Source: Catonia carolina (Eukaryota; Arthropoda; Insecta; Hemiptera; Achilidae). Taken from it: a stretch of 64,000 bases of DNA. Both the position numbers and the translations under genes were made by a program. Location of the stretch: NCBI GenBank assembly GCA_035578175.1, contig JAQMRL010000003.1:94781969-94845968 (forward strand), read 5' to 3'. Within the stretch, counting starts at the first letter, position 1. Each line of letters begins with the position of its first letter. The notes below the pieces were generated by a model, which had not been told where the DNA came from, did no database searches, and was given only the letters and a program-made list of their open reading frames with translations. Shown here piece by piece: positions 1 to 11,309 of the stretch.

Positions 1-77
1 TATTGTACTTCTGCGCATAAACATTGTGAGTAATATAATTGCCTACTGTAAACAACTTCTAGTATTAAAAAGATCTG

Positions 78-950
78 TTGTGAAACACTCACACAACTTT
101 CTCTTGCCAATGAAAATAATTAACAATATAACCTAACATTAGTAATAAAACATTAGAAACTAACAAAAAAAAAACAACCTCAGTTTGACTTAAAAGTACA
201 GAAAATCACTCTTTCACGCTAAACTAGGCTCTGTACAGAAAAATTCTCTAAATAACAGTTGTAGATCTTTTAATTTCCTATAAATTTGATAACAACTTTT
301 GTCGTAAAATGCATACTAAGGCCGAAATCTTTAAAAAAATCAATTTTTTAGACGTTTTCGTGAGGAAAAACAAAAGATTGTTAATTACCGCTAAACTATG
401 CGTTATAAAAAAATGTTAGAAATAAAAGTTGTAGGATTTTAAATTCTCTACAACTTTTATTTTATACATTTTTGCGATAAAATGCCTGTTAAAGTCACAG
501 TCTTAAAAAACCATATTTTTACGAGAAAACAACTTCTCAAAGAATTTCAGCAGACATGGTGCCTACCCTATCTTGTAGAGCATAAAAAATTTCGTAAATG
601 AGGCGATTTTAAAAAAAATCATAGGAGCCGTTTTTGATAAAATCGCAAAAAAGTGAAAAATGACACGAAAAAACTATTACTTCCGGTCGACCGATGTTGA
701 TGAAAAAGTTCGTATCGGGTCCTCTAGTGGTACTTAACTTAAGTTTCAAGTTTCAACTTGGTACGATGTTCCGTTCTTGAGATATTATTCTGTTCACACA
801 CACACACACACACACCAATCGCTAAAAACATGATTTTTGGATTCAGGGTGTCCGAAAACGTGTAGATCCAGTGAAAACTCGATTTCGAAAAATCGACATG
901 AAAACTACTTTCCTTCCTATATATTCATATAGGCAAGAGAGAGTAAAAAC
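78..950 (+). repeat. Repeat A, copy 1
   Basis: Interspersed repeat of about 870 bp, seen again at 20490-21300 (minus), 41100-41905 and 48835-50955. It holds two diverged direct subrepeats, 218-389 and 390 to about 541, each starting GCTAAACTA and each with a line resembling 'gttgtagat..tttaa'. A (CA)n microsatellite sits near 796-814 at the same place as in the other copies. The ends share an imperfect inverted motif, CTTTCTCTTGCC at the left and GGCAAGAGAGAG at the right. No coding capacity is visible. It could be a non-autonomous DNA transposon, but no target duplication was found. Confidence 0.75.
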
Positions 951-993
951 CATATATTCTTTCCTGATCTTTCCTGTCAACAACGTCATTACA

Positions 994-1185
994 GCCGGCC
1001 GCATTGGCGCAGTTGGTAACGTGCTCGCCTCTCATCATGCGGTCCTGGGTTCGAATCCCACTCAGGCACGGCATTTTTCATACGTTACAAAAAAAAATCA
1101 TTTCATCCTCATTACACACAGTTACACCCCAACGTCGTCGCTAATGACCTTGATGTTGATGCGACGTTAAATAAATTTAAAAAAA
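994..1185 (+). mobile_element. SINE A copy 1, tRNA-derived
   Basis: A tRNA-like head carries box A (TGGCGCAGTTGG, about 1005-1016) and a perfect box B (GGTTCGAATCC, 1048-1058). The region aligned with the anticodon loop contains CTCATCA, as in Met tRNA, but the anticodon stem pairs poorly, so this is not a functional tRNA. A non-tRNA body and an A-rich end follow. A perfect 12-bp target duplication (AACGTCATTACA) flanks it at 982-993 and 1186-1197. A second copy is at 13066-13251. Confidence 0.85.
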
Positions 1186-1199
1186 AACGTCATTACAAT

Positions 1200-1689
1200 T
1201 TCTTCCAGTTTCTCATAGTAATATAAATAATATTAAATTCAACTTTACACAACATACATAAAAAATCCCCTCGTTGATTTTTTAACGCTTCATCCGTTGT
1301 ATACTTTTTGCAGGAAAGGACAGTAATTTAGGTGAATCATGAAACGTTTTGTTTTTATTTGTTTTCTGTCCATTAATAACAATTTATTCAGTCATCTTTA
1401 AAAACATTGTGTTGTAATTATCAAGTGAGCGAGCTATTCTCATACGGTATCTTAGAATATATTTTAAATCTTGTGTGTTAATACAATTATTACTTGATTT
1501 TGGGTTAAAAATATAATATTTTAATCATTTTTAATAATCCGGAATTACTGTACTTTTCCTTTTTGAAAAATTTCATTTCATTTTTACCGAACATTTCATT
1601 CATTTGGTTGTGTACTGATTTTATACTTTGGAGGTAATACTTTTTTCAGAATCACCCAATTTGAAGCAAACTATTACTCAACCTTTTAG
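1200..1689. other. AT-rich spacer
   Basis: No ORF, RNA gene or repeat match to other parts of the window was seen here. Confidence 0.5.
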
Positions 1690-2200
1690 CCAATGCTTCT
1701 TTCACCTTTCTTGAATGCTCTTTCAGTTTTCCTTCGGGCCATTTATTGGCATTTGTTGGTTTTCCCCCTGAAACTCTAGGTTTTTTACTAAACCCCTGAA
1801 CTTTTCTGAATTGGAGATGATTTATAGTGTAATTTTGTAAATTCCTAGTTCTTTACTTATTTCTTGGTGCACAGGATTTTGGCTTCGTGCTTTTTGAAAT
1901 ACTGAAGATTTGTTTGGTAAACATAGATTCTTCCACTCTGTAAATATGGCCATAAAATTGTATTTTCTTTCTGATTGACTTTGAAACTTTTCCAAGTTTG
2001 TGTAGACTTTTTTGTTTGGTTTTAATCTGTATTCTGGTCCTATTTTCTTCGGTCCTAAAATGTTCCTTAAGAATTTTATTTTTTTATCTAGTTCATCTTT
2101 GGTGGAAAATTTATTTTTTTAAGGCTTCCGCTGCTTATAAAATTTCTGGTTTGACTACTGTTTTGTAGAGTTTTATTTTTGTATTCCATTATTACCCTAT
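1690..2200 (-). pseudogene. LINE-alpha reverse transcriptase C-terminus, decayed
   Basis: Read on the minus strand in shifting frames, this gives the C-terminal part of a non-LTR retrotransposon ORF2. Recognisable pieces are KPEILYAAEAL, then KKIKFLRNILGPKK, then EYRLKPNKKVYTNLEK, and a basic tail (RVSGGKPTNANKW). The order matches that of the plus-strand copies near 11.3, 27.7 and 45.4 kb, so they are the same family. Several frameshifts and stops make it non-functional, and no RT catalytic core is present. It is a 5'-truncated remnant; clade placement is uncertain. Confidence 0.65.
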
Positions 2201-2950
2201 TTTTAATAAAAAAATTTAATTATTAAAGAAGATAGTTGTATTTAATATACCTATATACTACCTTAATGATCAAACTATGGCTTAATATTACAATAACAAC
2301 AACCATTTTGAACCTTACATAGACCAAGTTTGCGTGTAACACTTCCGTCCTGCTTTCTCTTCCTGATAACCAACTCACTCCCTATATTCTAGGTTCTCTC
2401 ACCCCCTTTACAACATAAGGGTAGACCTTAACCCTTCTCCCATACCCGTCCTTCTTATCCTTCTCAACGTGAACCTCCGACAGTACCGCCAACGACCTGC
2501 AATTGTAAATTATTTACGACACTTGCTAAACTACAGTTTGTGACCTTAAATTACATAACCATCTGCATAAGACGCGTTTGGTTGGATGGTGTATGTAAGA
2601 AACATCAACTGTTGTTTCTTGTAGCCAGCATATCGTTAGAATTAATGCAATATGTTACCCCGTATTATACGCCTATCAACCTATTATACCTTACGGCTGT
2701 ATTAAACATAAGTGGACAAAATTACGTCATAATTTATTTTAATTATATCTTTTTAAATTTTATTACTTTTTTCCAGTTATATTTAAATCATACCATAAAA
2801 GCTCCCCATACTTCTGTTTATCTCCTGAATACTTAGCGGTTAATCCAGGTTCTTTCGGGATATGGTTATTAATAAATGATAAAACTACTTTTTAAGCTTA
2901 TATAAACTATTTATTAATAAACTATTACAATAAAAGTACTAGTAATTATA
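2201..2950. other. AT-rich spacer with a pyrimidine-rich tract
   Basis: A C/T-rich stretch lies around 2340-2500. The open frame at 2540-2836 has no recognisable motif and I do not call it a gene. Confidence 0.4.
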
Positions 2951-2952
2951 GT

Positions 2953-3112
2953 CACTTGAATCACGAGTTTTCCTTTGTTTGCAACGAGGGGTAAAGGGGG
3001 AAAAGCATCAGTGCGCATGCGCGACTGCTTTAATTTCAGTACGACAAATTTAACAACTTACACTATACCCACAGCATATACTATATCGCGGAACCTTTTG
3101 TAGGTTAACTAC
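2953..3112. repeat. 160-bp direct repeat with NRF-1-like palindrome, copy 1
   Basis: Closely matches 5322-5489, including the run GCAACGAGGGGTAAAGGGGG, the 12-mer TGCGCATGCGCG at 3012-3023 and the end CCTTTTGTAGGTTAACT. The 12-mer fits the known NRF-1/Erect-wing consensus (YGCGCAYGCGCR). Whether it is bound is inference. Confidence 0.75.
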
Positions 3113-3117
3113 ACGAA

Positions 3118-5321
3118 TATACCTGTTTCTTACTGTAAACATAAATGTTAGTTTCCCGAAAATGTGGGCAGACTATTCACAGTGCTGAACGAAATCTAAT
3201 ATGCAGTAATACTGTGAAGTTGAAACTAAACAAAAATGCCTTTCCCTGCATCTTAACAAAAGCCATGAGCGAGTGGCTTCCAACTGTGATGTTTTTCTTT
3301 CCACAATTCGAAAAATAAAGGAGGAAATTAAAGTTTTCACACCTGGTAAATAAATAAAACGGTTCGGTAGATACTAAATAGTGAGACTGATAGTGAAGAC
3401 GCCGGAGACAGCGATTAGTAAAGAAGGCGATTCATTCGTTGAAAATTTTGTTCCAATGGAATAAGGTAGCTGCTAATTACAATAAATCAAACATTTCTAG
3501 TCATATAATTAACCTATAGGCAATATTATAGGCCACATTTATTGCTTTTAAGGTTTATGAAGAAAACATTTTCTCGGAATAACCACAGCTTACAAACTGA
3601 TCTTACTTTTCAACCACTAAAATCAGTGGCGAGTTCATCACTTATATAAACCTGTCAGTTAATTTATAGAAGAATAATAAGGAATCATTGAGAATGAAAT
3701 AATGAAAGAACTAAAACTAGAGTTGAATCTAGAAGGATAGCAAAATGGTAATTCAGGGCTTCCTTCAGCTGATCGACGGCTAAAAGATTAGCAGTGATAT
3801 TTTGGTTACAACAATTATGTGGTACAGTAAATTTTGTGACACAGGCTGTTTAGCTGCATTCTACTCAGACTACTCTTTAACTCGGCCCGGGTTGATTCAT
3901 ACAAACGTTAAAAATACGGTTAATTTAAGCTTATAGTTTAATTACAAAAAAAAAACGCATATATAAAAGAAGAAACTACTCACGTGTCATAAAGTCTCAA
4001 AAACCACAAGGTGTAGAGACTTTAAATTTGATGTAAGAAGTTTTCTTGGTAAAACTTTCTTCCTAAATAACACTTTTGAAAAAATTTACTTCTAAAGGAT
4101 AACTTTAAAATGTTTGTTCGATTTACACTTTCAGGATTTTTTTAAGGCAAAGTGTGCACACATCAAAAATAGAGAAAAATATAAATGTTATTACAACTTC
4201 GTCCGACGCTTAGTTTAGCAATTTAAGATTTTATATAAAAAACCGTATCTGTTGTTCAAATGTAGTCTATACAGCCATTACTAAGTTTAACGTAAAGAAT
4301 TTACAAAACTAAAAGTAAATAAAATAAATGGTAAGATTTTGTTTTAAAATTCTTCTGTAATAGATAAAATATATAATTAGTAAAATCTATAAGAATTGAA
4401 AAGACCAAAAGTCGCTACGGTAGTGCAATGATACAATTAAAATATTAACATGTTAATCTTCATGAAATTTATTTAATAGAAAATAATTTATTTTAAATGG
4501 AAATTAATTTTGTGATTCAGAAGTAAATAAATTCCAAACAAATCTTTTTATTGTTTACCGAAGCAGGTAATTACGTTAAAGAATCCGAAATTGTTCTAAA
4601 ATTCGTTTATTAACGGTCACAGGACGTTTGTCAGCTTAGTTGTTTGTTTAACGTGAGTTTGTACAATAATTGTCATAGTAATAATAGAAATTATAATAGT
4701 AGTAACAACTATTTCTTCGTTTATTGTGAAACATAATATTGAGAAACATAATAATGTAGATAAGATGTAAATAGAATATTTGCATATGTAAATTCTGTGA
4801 CCGTTGAAATATTTATGAATATTTGACAGGGTATTTAAGCTTAGTGTATCGAGCAGGACCGGTGGGTCGGGTGGGTACCAGCCGGGCTGATTGGACGCAA
4901 ATTTGAATAATCTACTTATGAAAGACACGAGTTTGGCTGTTTGTGCTGGAATCTACCAAACGTTTCGCCGCCTCCAATCCTTACCCTTTCCTCCGTTTTG
5001 CTAGGGTCGACAAGGCTCAGGTTTAGTGCTAGGCTTAAAACAAACTTATACATATATGTACATATACTTTTACACTATAAATTTACACACACCAATGAGT
5101 CGCAGATGGTTGAAAGTATTTATATAAAAGAAGCCCTGACGTATTGATTTTGTTATTTAATTTCTCTTAAAGGGATTTATTAGCATGTTGATTTCAAATA
5201 AAGTTTGTTTATATTTTAACATATTTTAATGAAATTTTGTAACAAGAATTATATTATAAAATACGTGTGCGTAATTTAACTCATAAAAGATGGTTAAATG
5301 ACAAAAATACGGTTGTATAGC
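3118..5321. other. Spacer between the two 160-bp repeats
   Basis: AT-rich, with no recognisable coding content. The frames at 4617-4928 (minus) and 4941-5147 show no known motif. The flanking direct repeats could be terminal repeats of an unrecognised element, but nothing inside supports that. Confidence 0.4.
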
Positions 5322-5489
5322 TACTTGAGTCATGAGTTTGCCCTTGTTTGCAACGAGGGGTAAAGGGGGAAAGCTTCAGTGCGCATGCGCGACTGCTTTA
5401 ATTTCAATACAACCAACACAACATAACAGTATATACTATACCCAGAGCATGTACAGTAAAAAGCGAAACCTTTTGTAGGTTAACTGTAC
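5322..5489. repeat. 160-bp direct repeat with NRF-1-like palindrome, copy 2
   Basis: Second copy of the 2953-3112 unit in the same orientation. The palindromic 12-mer is at 5380-5391. Divergence is mostly in the middle of the unit. Confidence 0.75.
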
Positions 5490-5689
5490 GATCACTCCCG
5501 TTTGTGACTCAATCCACCTATCTTCACTTCAAAATCCTTCGATATGACCTTATTTTTAATGCTAACAAGCTGTACGTAAATGTTTTTTTCTCCAAGCTTG
5601 AGGCTTCCATCCTGTAAAATAATACTACTGATATACATAATATTAATGAGATTTTTAATTCTTAAATTTAATATAAGGTATCTACTACA

Positions 5690-5830
5690 CAATGCCTTTT
5701 ATTGAATGCAGTTTTTGCTTGCCAATTCTATCTTTGATTCCTTTAGTGCAGTCATTATGTTCCTTAATATTGCCAAATATTTGCATTTATCGGCTTTCTA
5801 GACGCTTTATTCATGAGTTTTCAAGGTTTT
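5690..5830 (-). pseudogene. Possible LINE fragment, 'KYLG' region
   Basis: Minus-strand frames give KCKYLAIL, then in another frame TKGIKDRIGKQKLHSIK. This resembles the stretch after the RT core in many LINEs (KYLGS...EEIK.RI..AK.AF). It is short, frameshifted and weakly supported; chance similarity is possible. Confidence 0.3.
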
Positions 5831-5839
5831 TTTACAGAC

Positions 5840-7064
5840 GTTTCGTGTTTTTGAGATTACCATGAATATTTTTTACATTCAGCTCCAAACCTTAGATCCC
5901 CAATAAGTTATGTTTGTATAAAACAACCTTAATTGTTTTTGGTGGATTTTAATCGAAGACTTATGTCACTTTTGGTAATACCCAAACCCAACCGACAGAA
6001 ATTAAAGCTACTCAAATGTGACTTTCTAATTAAGCGAACTTCATATTTTTAAATAATAACTTATAGTTCATACAGAGGTTCTGATATAAGAGATTATATA
6101 AAGGAATTTAATTCAATTACCCCCCCCTTCCACCTAAAAAAACATTTGTTTATTAGCTACGACCAATATAAAATGAATAAAAATTCTAACTAAATTAATA
6201 ACCATTCCAATTTATTTAAAATTTCAGAATAATTATATTCACATTTGACTCGCTGTACTTGCTAAACGGTTTGTGGGAAAACATAATTGGAGGAAAGTAC
6301 ATTAAATGTTTTCTATCGAAACTTATAACATAAATAATATAAGCAACTATTTAAAAATATTGCATTGTCCATTACATAGTAAAAATGACTGATAAAAAGA
6401 AGTAACATAATATTTTAAAGTAGCGAGAAAGTTGAGAAGGTTACCATTTTAAATTATTTTTATTTCAATAGTTGTTTTTTCCAATGGTGACTACTTAAAA
6501 GAATACGGTACTCCTACAATTAAAAGTACTGTACTCCCACAATTTGGGAATATGTATGGTTTCTGATTTAAAAGTGAAAAAGTTTATGTATTAGAATATT
6601 TGTTACGTTTTAAAGAACTAGTATTAGGTAAAAGAGAAATTTTAATTAATATGTGGGTGTTTATGGTAAGTAGAAATTGCATGTTGCAGTATTCAAATAT
6701 ACACTTGTATAATTATCTGTACAATGTTGCTAAAGCGTACCTGAGATGAAATGTACTACACTTTGTGCCAGAATATTTACTGTAAAAGAATACTAAATAA
6801 CGTCATGAACATGTATTAATTTATACTACTGTCTAATTAATTATAAGTAAAGTAAAAGCTTTAAGAAAATGAATAATAATTAGATTCCAATGAATAAGTA
6901 TAACGTTTTATCCAAACTTTTATTTTATTTATAACAAGTATAACGAAGCAGTTGTTTGACCGATTTAGTAAGGTCATCAGTTGACCTGAAACTTCCATGA
7001 AACACTAATGATATCGCTTAACAGTTCCAATAAAATTACGAGGGTGAAACATATATAAATCGGA
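5840..7064. other. AT-rich spacer
   Basis: No supported gene or repeat. A run of seven C starts at 6121. Confidence 0.4.
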
Positions 7065-7065
7065 A

Positions 7066-7340
7066 TTGTTGTTTAGGTCATCAGCCAAAAGGCTGGTTTG
7101 AATCTGTAGAGGTTTTACTAAGTAAATCAAGGAGTGAAGTGGTTTACCATTGCCTTCCCCACTGAGTAGAAAAGTACGCTTATCAGGATGCCAGGCTCTC
7201 TGAAAAGCACATTTTTTCCACTCTGCAAATGACACCTTCACTTCATTCACCACGGGTCTAGTTGTATAATAAAATTCATTACTTTCAGAAGAGATAACTC
7301 TGATTAGTGTCTTTTTCACCTCTACCTCTTCTGTTTGTAA
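7066..7340 (-). mobile_element. SINE B, 3' part (interrupted copy)
   Basis: Minus-oriented SINE B. The tail end (GTTGTTTAGGTCATCAGCC) starts near 7069 and the body runs to about 7335. The head half resumes at 7883-8010 after a foreign stretch, so this single copy was split. Open frames here are only SINE sequence. Confidence 0.75.
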
Positions 7341-7348
7341 CCCTATAA

Positions 7349-7871
7349 GTCTCTGGTAGGTATGATTACCACTGGCAATAAGGTCGATTTTTTAAAAAAA
7401 TAAACTATGCAGTTGAACTCTATTGGCATTTCATGATTTTATAGATATTCTCTGGTAGTAGGCTATCCATATATTGAAATTAGCGCGTAGCGACCATTTG
7501 CTTTGTAAATTGCACGACTGTGGTAGGGATTCATACCAGCGTACGCTACCATGTTGTTTTGGTGTTACTTTTGTACTGTGCTTAGAAAATTCCAGTTTTT
7601 TACGGAAAAGCAAGCATTCATGCTAATATAAAGTTACGATAAGTTATTCGACACATTTTTCTATTATGTAGGGCTACAAGTTGTTTTAAAAAGCATTCTT
7701 ACCACTAAATATTATGTGATTCCCATTTCAATAAACATTCTTTGGTACGCATACTTATCAGGGCTTGACATAAAAAAAATCTTACTGTTTTGGCACAAGA
7801 AGTACATTATTCAAGTCCCTATAAAACAAAATTTAACATTTTACAATATGTATATTTTCCCCGTAGTAAGC
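7349..7871. mobile_element. Unclassified insertion splitting SINE B
   Basis: About 520 bp separate the two halves of the SINE B copy. The 8-mer CCCTATAA flanks it at 7341-7348 and 7872-7879, a length typical of hAT-type duplications. I see no clear terminal inverted repeats, and a minus-strand frame at 7431-7613 is not recognisable. Class assignment is speculative. Confidence 0.4.
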
Positions 7872-7882
7872 CCCTATAAAGG

Positions 7883-8010
7883 TTTGAATGATTCAGTCAT
7901 TTAATTGGCTAACCAAGTGATAAGAAACAGAACTATTTATTTTAGCCCTGCAACGAACTGATTGAGTGTAAATACTGTGACACTCCACCTGTCTGTTATG
8001 GGAATAAAAA
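7883..8010 (-). mobile_element. SINE B, 5' head part (interrupted copy)
   Basis: Carries the SINE B head, including the segment GACACTCCACCTGTCTGTTA near the end. Continuation of the copy at 7066-7340. Confidence 0.75.
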
Positions 8011-8265
8011 TCAGAATTATCGTTTTAAAAATGATTGGGACACGATATAAATATAAAGATAAAATTATTTTTCTATATACCCCTAATGTCCTTATCATTT
8101 TCCCAATGGATGGATAATTTTTGTATCCCTTCATTGTAAAACCAAGATGGTTACGCCATGAGCCAATTGCGCATAAAAGCTACAACTGCAACATCTTCGT
8201 CAAAATATTAACTTCCAAGAGCATTTTTCACGGGTCAAAGCAGGTGTTATTTGCAGTGCGATAAG

Positions 8266-8752
8266 TCAGGACTGTAGTGAGAATGTTGCAGTGTAGTCTA
8301 CAACATTTCTGAAATTTTCCCGAGACATGGCAGCTATATGGGGTCGAGAATTGTCATGAAGAATAACGTCAGAATAACGTCTCTTATCGGAAAACCGCGT
8401 CTTTTCCAAAAATAAATCGGTAATGATTGGCTGAGCACTAGGAAAGCCGATTCCCACCTCAGAAGCTATTTCGGCTACGGTTAATCTTTGGTCGTTTTCG
8501 AGACGTCGGCTAACAGCATGAATACCCACCCTCTGTGACGCTGGTTCTTGGTCGAAGTTGGTGACCTTCGTTTTCTACGGCTTCTCGCCCTTCAAAAAAT
8601 GGTTTATGCCATGAACAAAAGGACTCTAGAGTCCTTTTAGGGTTATTATTCCCGAATTGTGTTTTAAACCTCTTCAAAATTTCAGATGGTTTTACACCCT
8701 CTTTTGTAATAAATTTAATTATAATTATTCTTCGTGCAATGGGAAACGGCAC
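8266..8752 (-). pseudogene. Mariner-like transposase, internally deleted
   Basis: The N-terminal part (8752-8510) gives IKFITKEGVKPSEILKRF and a WHKPFFEGRE segment, as in the first helix-turn-helix of mariner transposases. The next part (8529-8266, another frame) gives RLTVAEIASEVGIG, the second helix-turn-helix, then jumps to VILHDNSRPHIAA, which matches the second catalytic Asp motif of the DDD core. The first catalytic block is missing and the frame breaks near 8515. The downstream YSPDL block is not visible. No inverted repeats located. Confidence 0.75.
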
Positions 8753-8759
8753 TTCCTAT

Positions 8760-9910
8760 TCAGACATCATGATAGTTACTAACGACGTAGTAATGTGATG
8801 TTCTCTAGCAGTGAAAGATCTTCTAAGCACTTCACCCATGAACCTCAGAAACCACGCCCCTCTTTGTTCCCCCTCTGTCAGTACGAACAGTATTCCAGTT
8901 TATATTTGATTCGCCTTAACCCAATTACATTAATGTAAAACGACTAAGTAATTGTAAACAAAGTATCAGTTTTGGATTACCTTTTTTCATCTGAGTTTAT
9001 TTACAATCAGTCAAAAAACAAAATCCATAACTAAATAATATAAAAGTGTTCACATGACAAATACAATACCTAATGCTTCCGAATGTAAAACAAAATTATT
9101 TACAATTTTTAAACACATTATCTAGATAAAAGATGAATAAAGTAGAATGCGTAGATGATGTTAATAGAGATTAATATGGACTTTTATTTACAATGTAGAT
9201 TAATCGGAAAATCTAGACGGAAGTTCAAGTAATTTTATTCTTTTTGGTCGTGTTACGTCTTCGCTTTTAACATTAAAATTAAATATAGTACATCGGTGCC
9301 ATAAATCCAGATGAGTTTTTAAATTTTATTGTAGAGTGTTACTTTTTTCTGGAGAGGCAGTGAAAACTAACGTCTCAATTAACAAATAAATACAAAAATA
9401 GATGAAACATTATTTTTTCCATTAATGAATTTGATTGAAAGATTTCACTAATTTGTTTGGACTGCGTCTTAGTCAGAATGGAGAAACTATGACAATCACT
9501 AAAGTCAATGAAAGTATACTTTTAACGTTGTTAAATCAATAGGTTAATTTTAATATTTTACAAATATTATAGATTAAAAATGATGGTAGGCCTACTGGGA
9601 CCTATTCCGTTATCATCATCAAAAGATCGTGTGAATGCACCTTTACTGTTGAACCCAGCAATCGCCAGCACGTACCGTCGACCAAAAATCGCCTGTTTCT
9701 TTTATTTTCGGTTGTTTTCATTTTTATTTTATTATTTGGTTGTTTTTTCCTTTATTCTTTTACAAGTTCACAAATTAATTACTCGCTTTATTTTACAACT
9801 TACTAAACAATTAGGATCAAACAATTTACAAAATATTAAAATTTAAAAATACGGAAAATAACACAAATTTATTCAAAACTACATTTTCGCACCAATTAAT
9901 TGATGCGTAT
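8760..9910. other. AT-rich spacer
   Basis: No supported feature. The frame at 9580-9846 is half hydrophobic low-complexity residues and shows no known motif. Confidence 0.4.
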
Positions 9911-9916
9911 TGTGCA

Positions 9917-10168
9917 CTAACTGTAAATGAAGAGAATGATTGTTCGATAATCCAACTTCGTATTAACGAGAAATATGTCACTTCTTATTGATTTACTAAT
10001 TCTGCAGATTGTTTTATTACACTCCCAACGATCCTGGCCAGTGGTGTTCAGTATCATATCTTGTTCATTTAAACAAATACGCGGATCATGCAATATTCCT
10101 TTCTCTTGAAGGAAACGTATAGCTCTTTCCTTAGTAGAAATAATTGAAGCCAATTCCAAAAGATTCAT
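9917..10168 (-). pseudogene. Merlin/IS1016-like transposase N-terminal domain
   Basis: The minus-strand frame begins MNLLELASII and contains ERAIRFLQEKGIL, an RWECNKTIC segment and IRSDIFLVNTKLDYRTIILFIY. The layout (helical start, partial Cys pairs, WxC....C, S.R....F, then hydrophobic IL..IY) matches the N-terminal zinc-binding domain of arthropod ISXO2/Merlin transposases. One of the usual first Cys pair appears lost (RICLNEQ). The catalytic DDE domain is absent downstream, so this is a fragment. Confidence 0.6.
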
Positions 10169-10209
10169 TATGAAGGCTATTGAACAGAACACTTGCAAAG
10201 CAAACAAGC

Positions 10210-11305
10210 AACGAATGTGTATTTATTAACAAAGGTGCAAACAATATCTACAATTAATTATAGTGAGCGGGAGTCATAAGTAATAATACTAAAGATGCGT
10301 TTACACGAGACGACGGTAAGGTTACAGATGATTTGATGTGAAATAATGGAATAGGTCCGCCTACTGAACATGCATAAACTCAAAATGTCCTGAAGTGATC
10401 CTTAAGAACCCAAAAAATTTAAAATTATAATCCTGTTAGTCTCTGTTGTGGACGTAAAAGATAAATTAAAATGTTAAATTACCATTGTAAAAGTTTAATA
10501 TATAAAAAAATGTAATTTTTGGTACATTTAGGTAGTTATATGTGGCTAAATTTATATGAGAATTAGATAGTAGTTGTTAAATTGCACCGCTACATGGCGT
10601 AGTAGTGGACTATATTCTGCATCTGGTGTACCATCTAGCTAGGGGTAGTAGGGTTGATGAATACATGTGAGCCTTAGGGCGGTGGTAGCAGAATAAGTAC
10701 AGCATCAAGGATAAGGGGGGGAGAATGTAGTAAAGTGGCAGCGAGGGGTACCATAACTCACTGTGATGGAGAGCCGTTACCCCTCCTTATCCTGTCGACC
10801 TTCTCAAAGACTAACACTTAGTAAACATCCTACTGGACCCCTCCCACTCTTTTCTCCACGGCTTTAGCTTAACTCTTCCTCATCCTTCGCTTATCCGAAA
10901 AACCCCACTTCATCGTACTCTACTTCCTTAAACTACCAACATCGTCTTATACGTGCATGTAACGCTAATATTGATAATAGAAAATTGAAACATACCCGAC
11001 CTGATTTCATTATGTCGATTTTTACAGGTTCATAAGGTTATCCTTCATAACAACTTGATAAATTTTAACTTTACTAACACAGAAATACGAGTTCTTAAAA
11101 AACATATAAACGATACAATCAAAACGAAGTGAGTTAACATATAACATACGGACAATTGACACTAACATTTTAATGAAAACATTGAACATTGTCTACGAAC
11201 CTAAAATCATAACAATAAAGAAACCAGCCTAGAACACAATATTTTGTAGATGACTAGTTAAAAGGTTTGAATGTTTTCCACAGTGCTGTTTTTGTTTTAA
11301 TAATA
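10210..11305. other. Spacer with a strand-asymmetric foldback
   Basis: The stretch 10610-10930 is G/A-rich on the left and C/T-rich on the right. AAGGATAAGG near 10708-10717 can pair with CCTTATCCT near 10785-10795. No coding signal. Confidence 0.4.
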
Positions 11306-11309
11306 TAGT

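Noticed and set aside
871..1170. 99-codon open frame
   Set aside because: It spans the end of repeat A and SINE A copy 1; no independent coding support.
2953..5489. LTR retrotransposon bounded by the 160-bp repeats
   Set aside because: No gag, pol, primer-binding site or polypurine tract was found between them.
9580..9846. 88-codon frame with a hydrophobic segment
   Set aside because: Phe/Leu-rich low-complexity sequence from AT-rich DNA with no homology I recognise.
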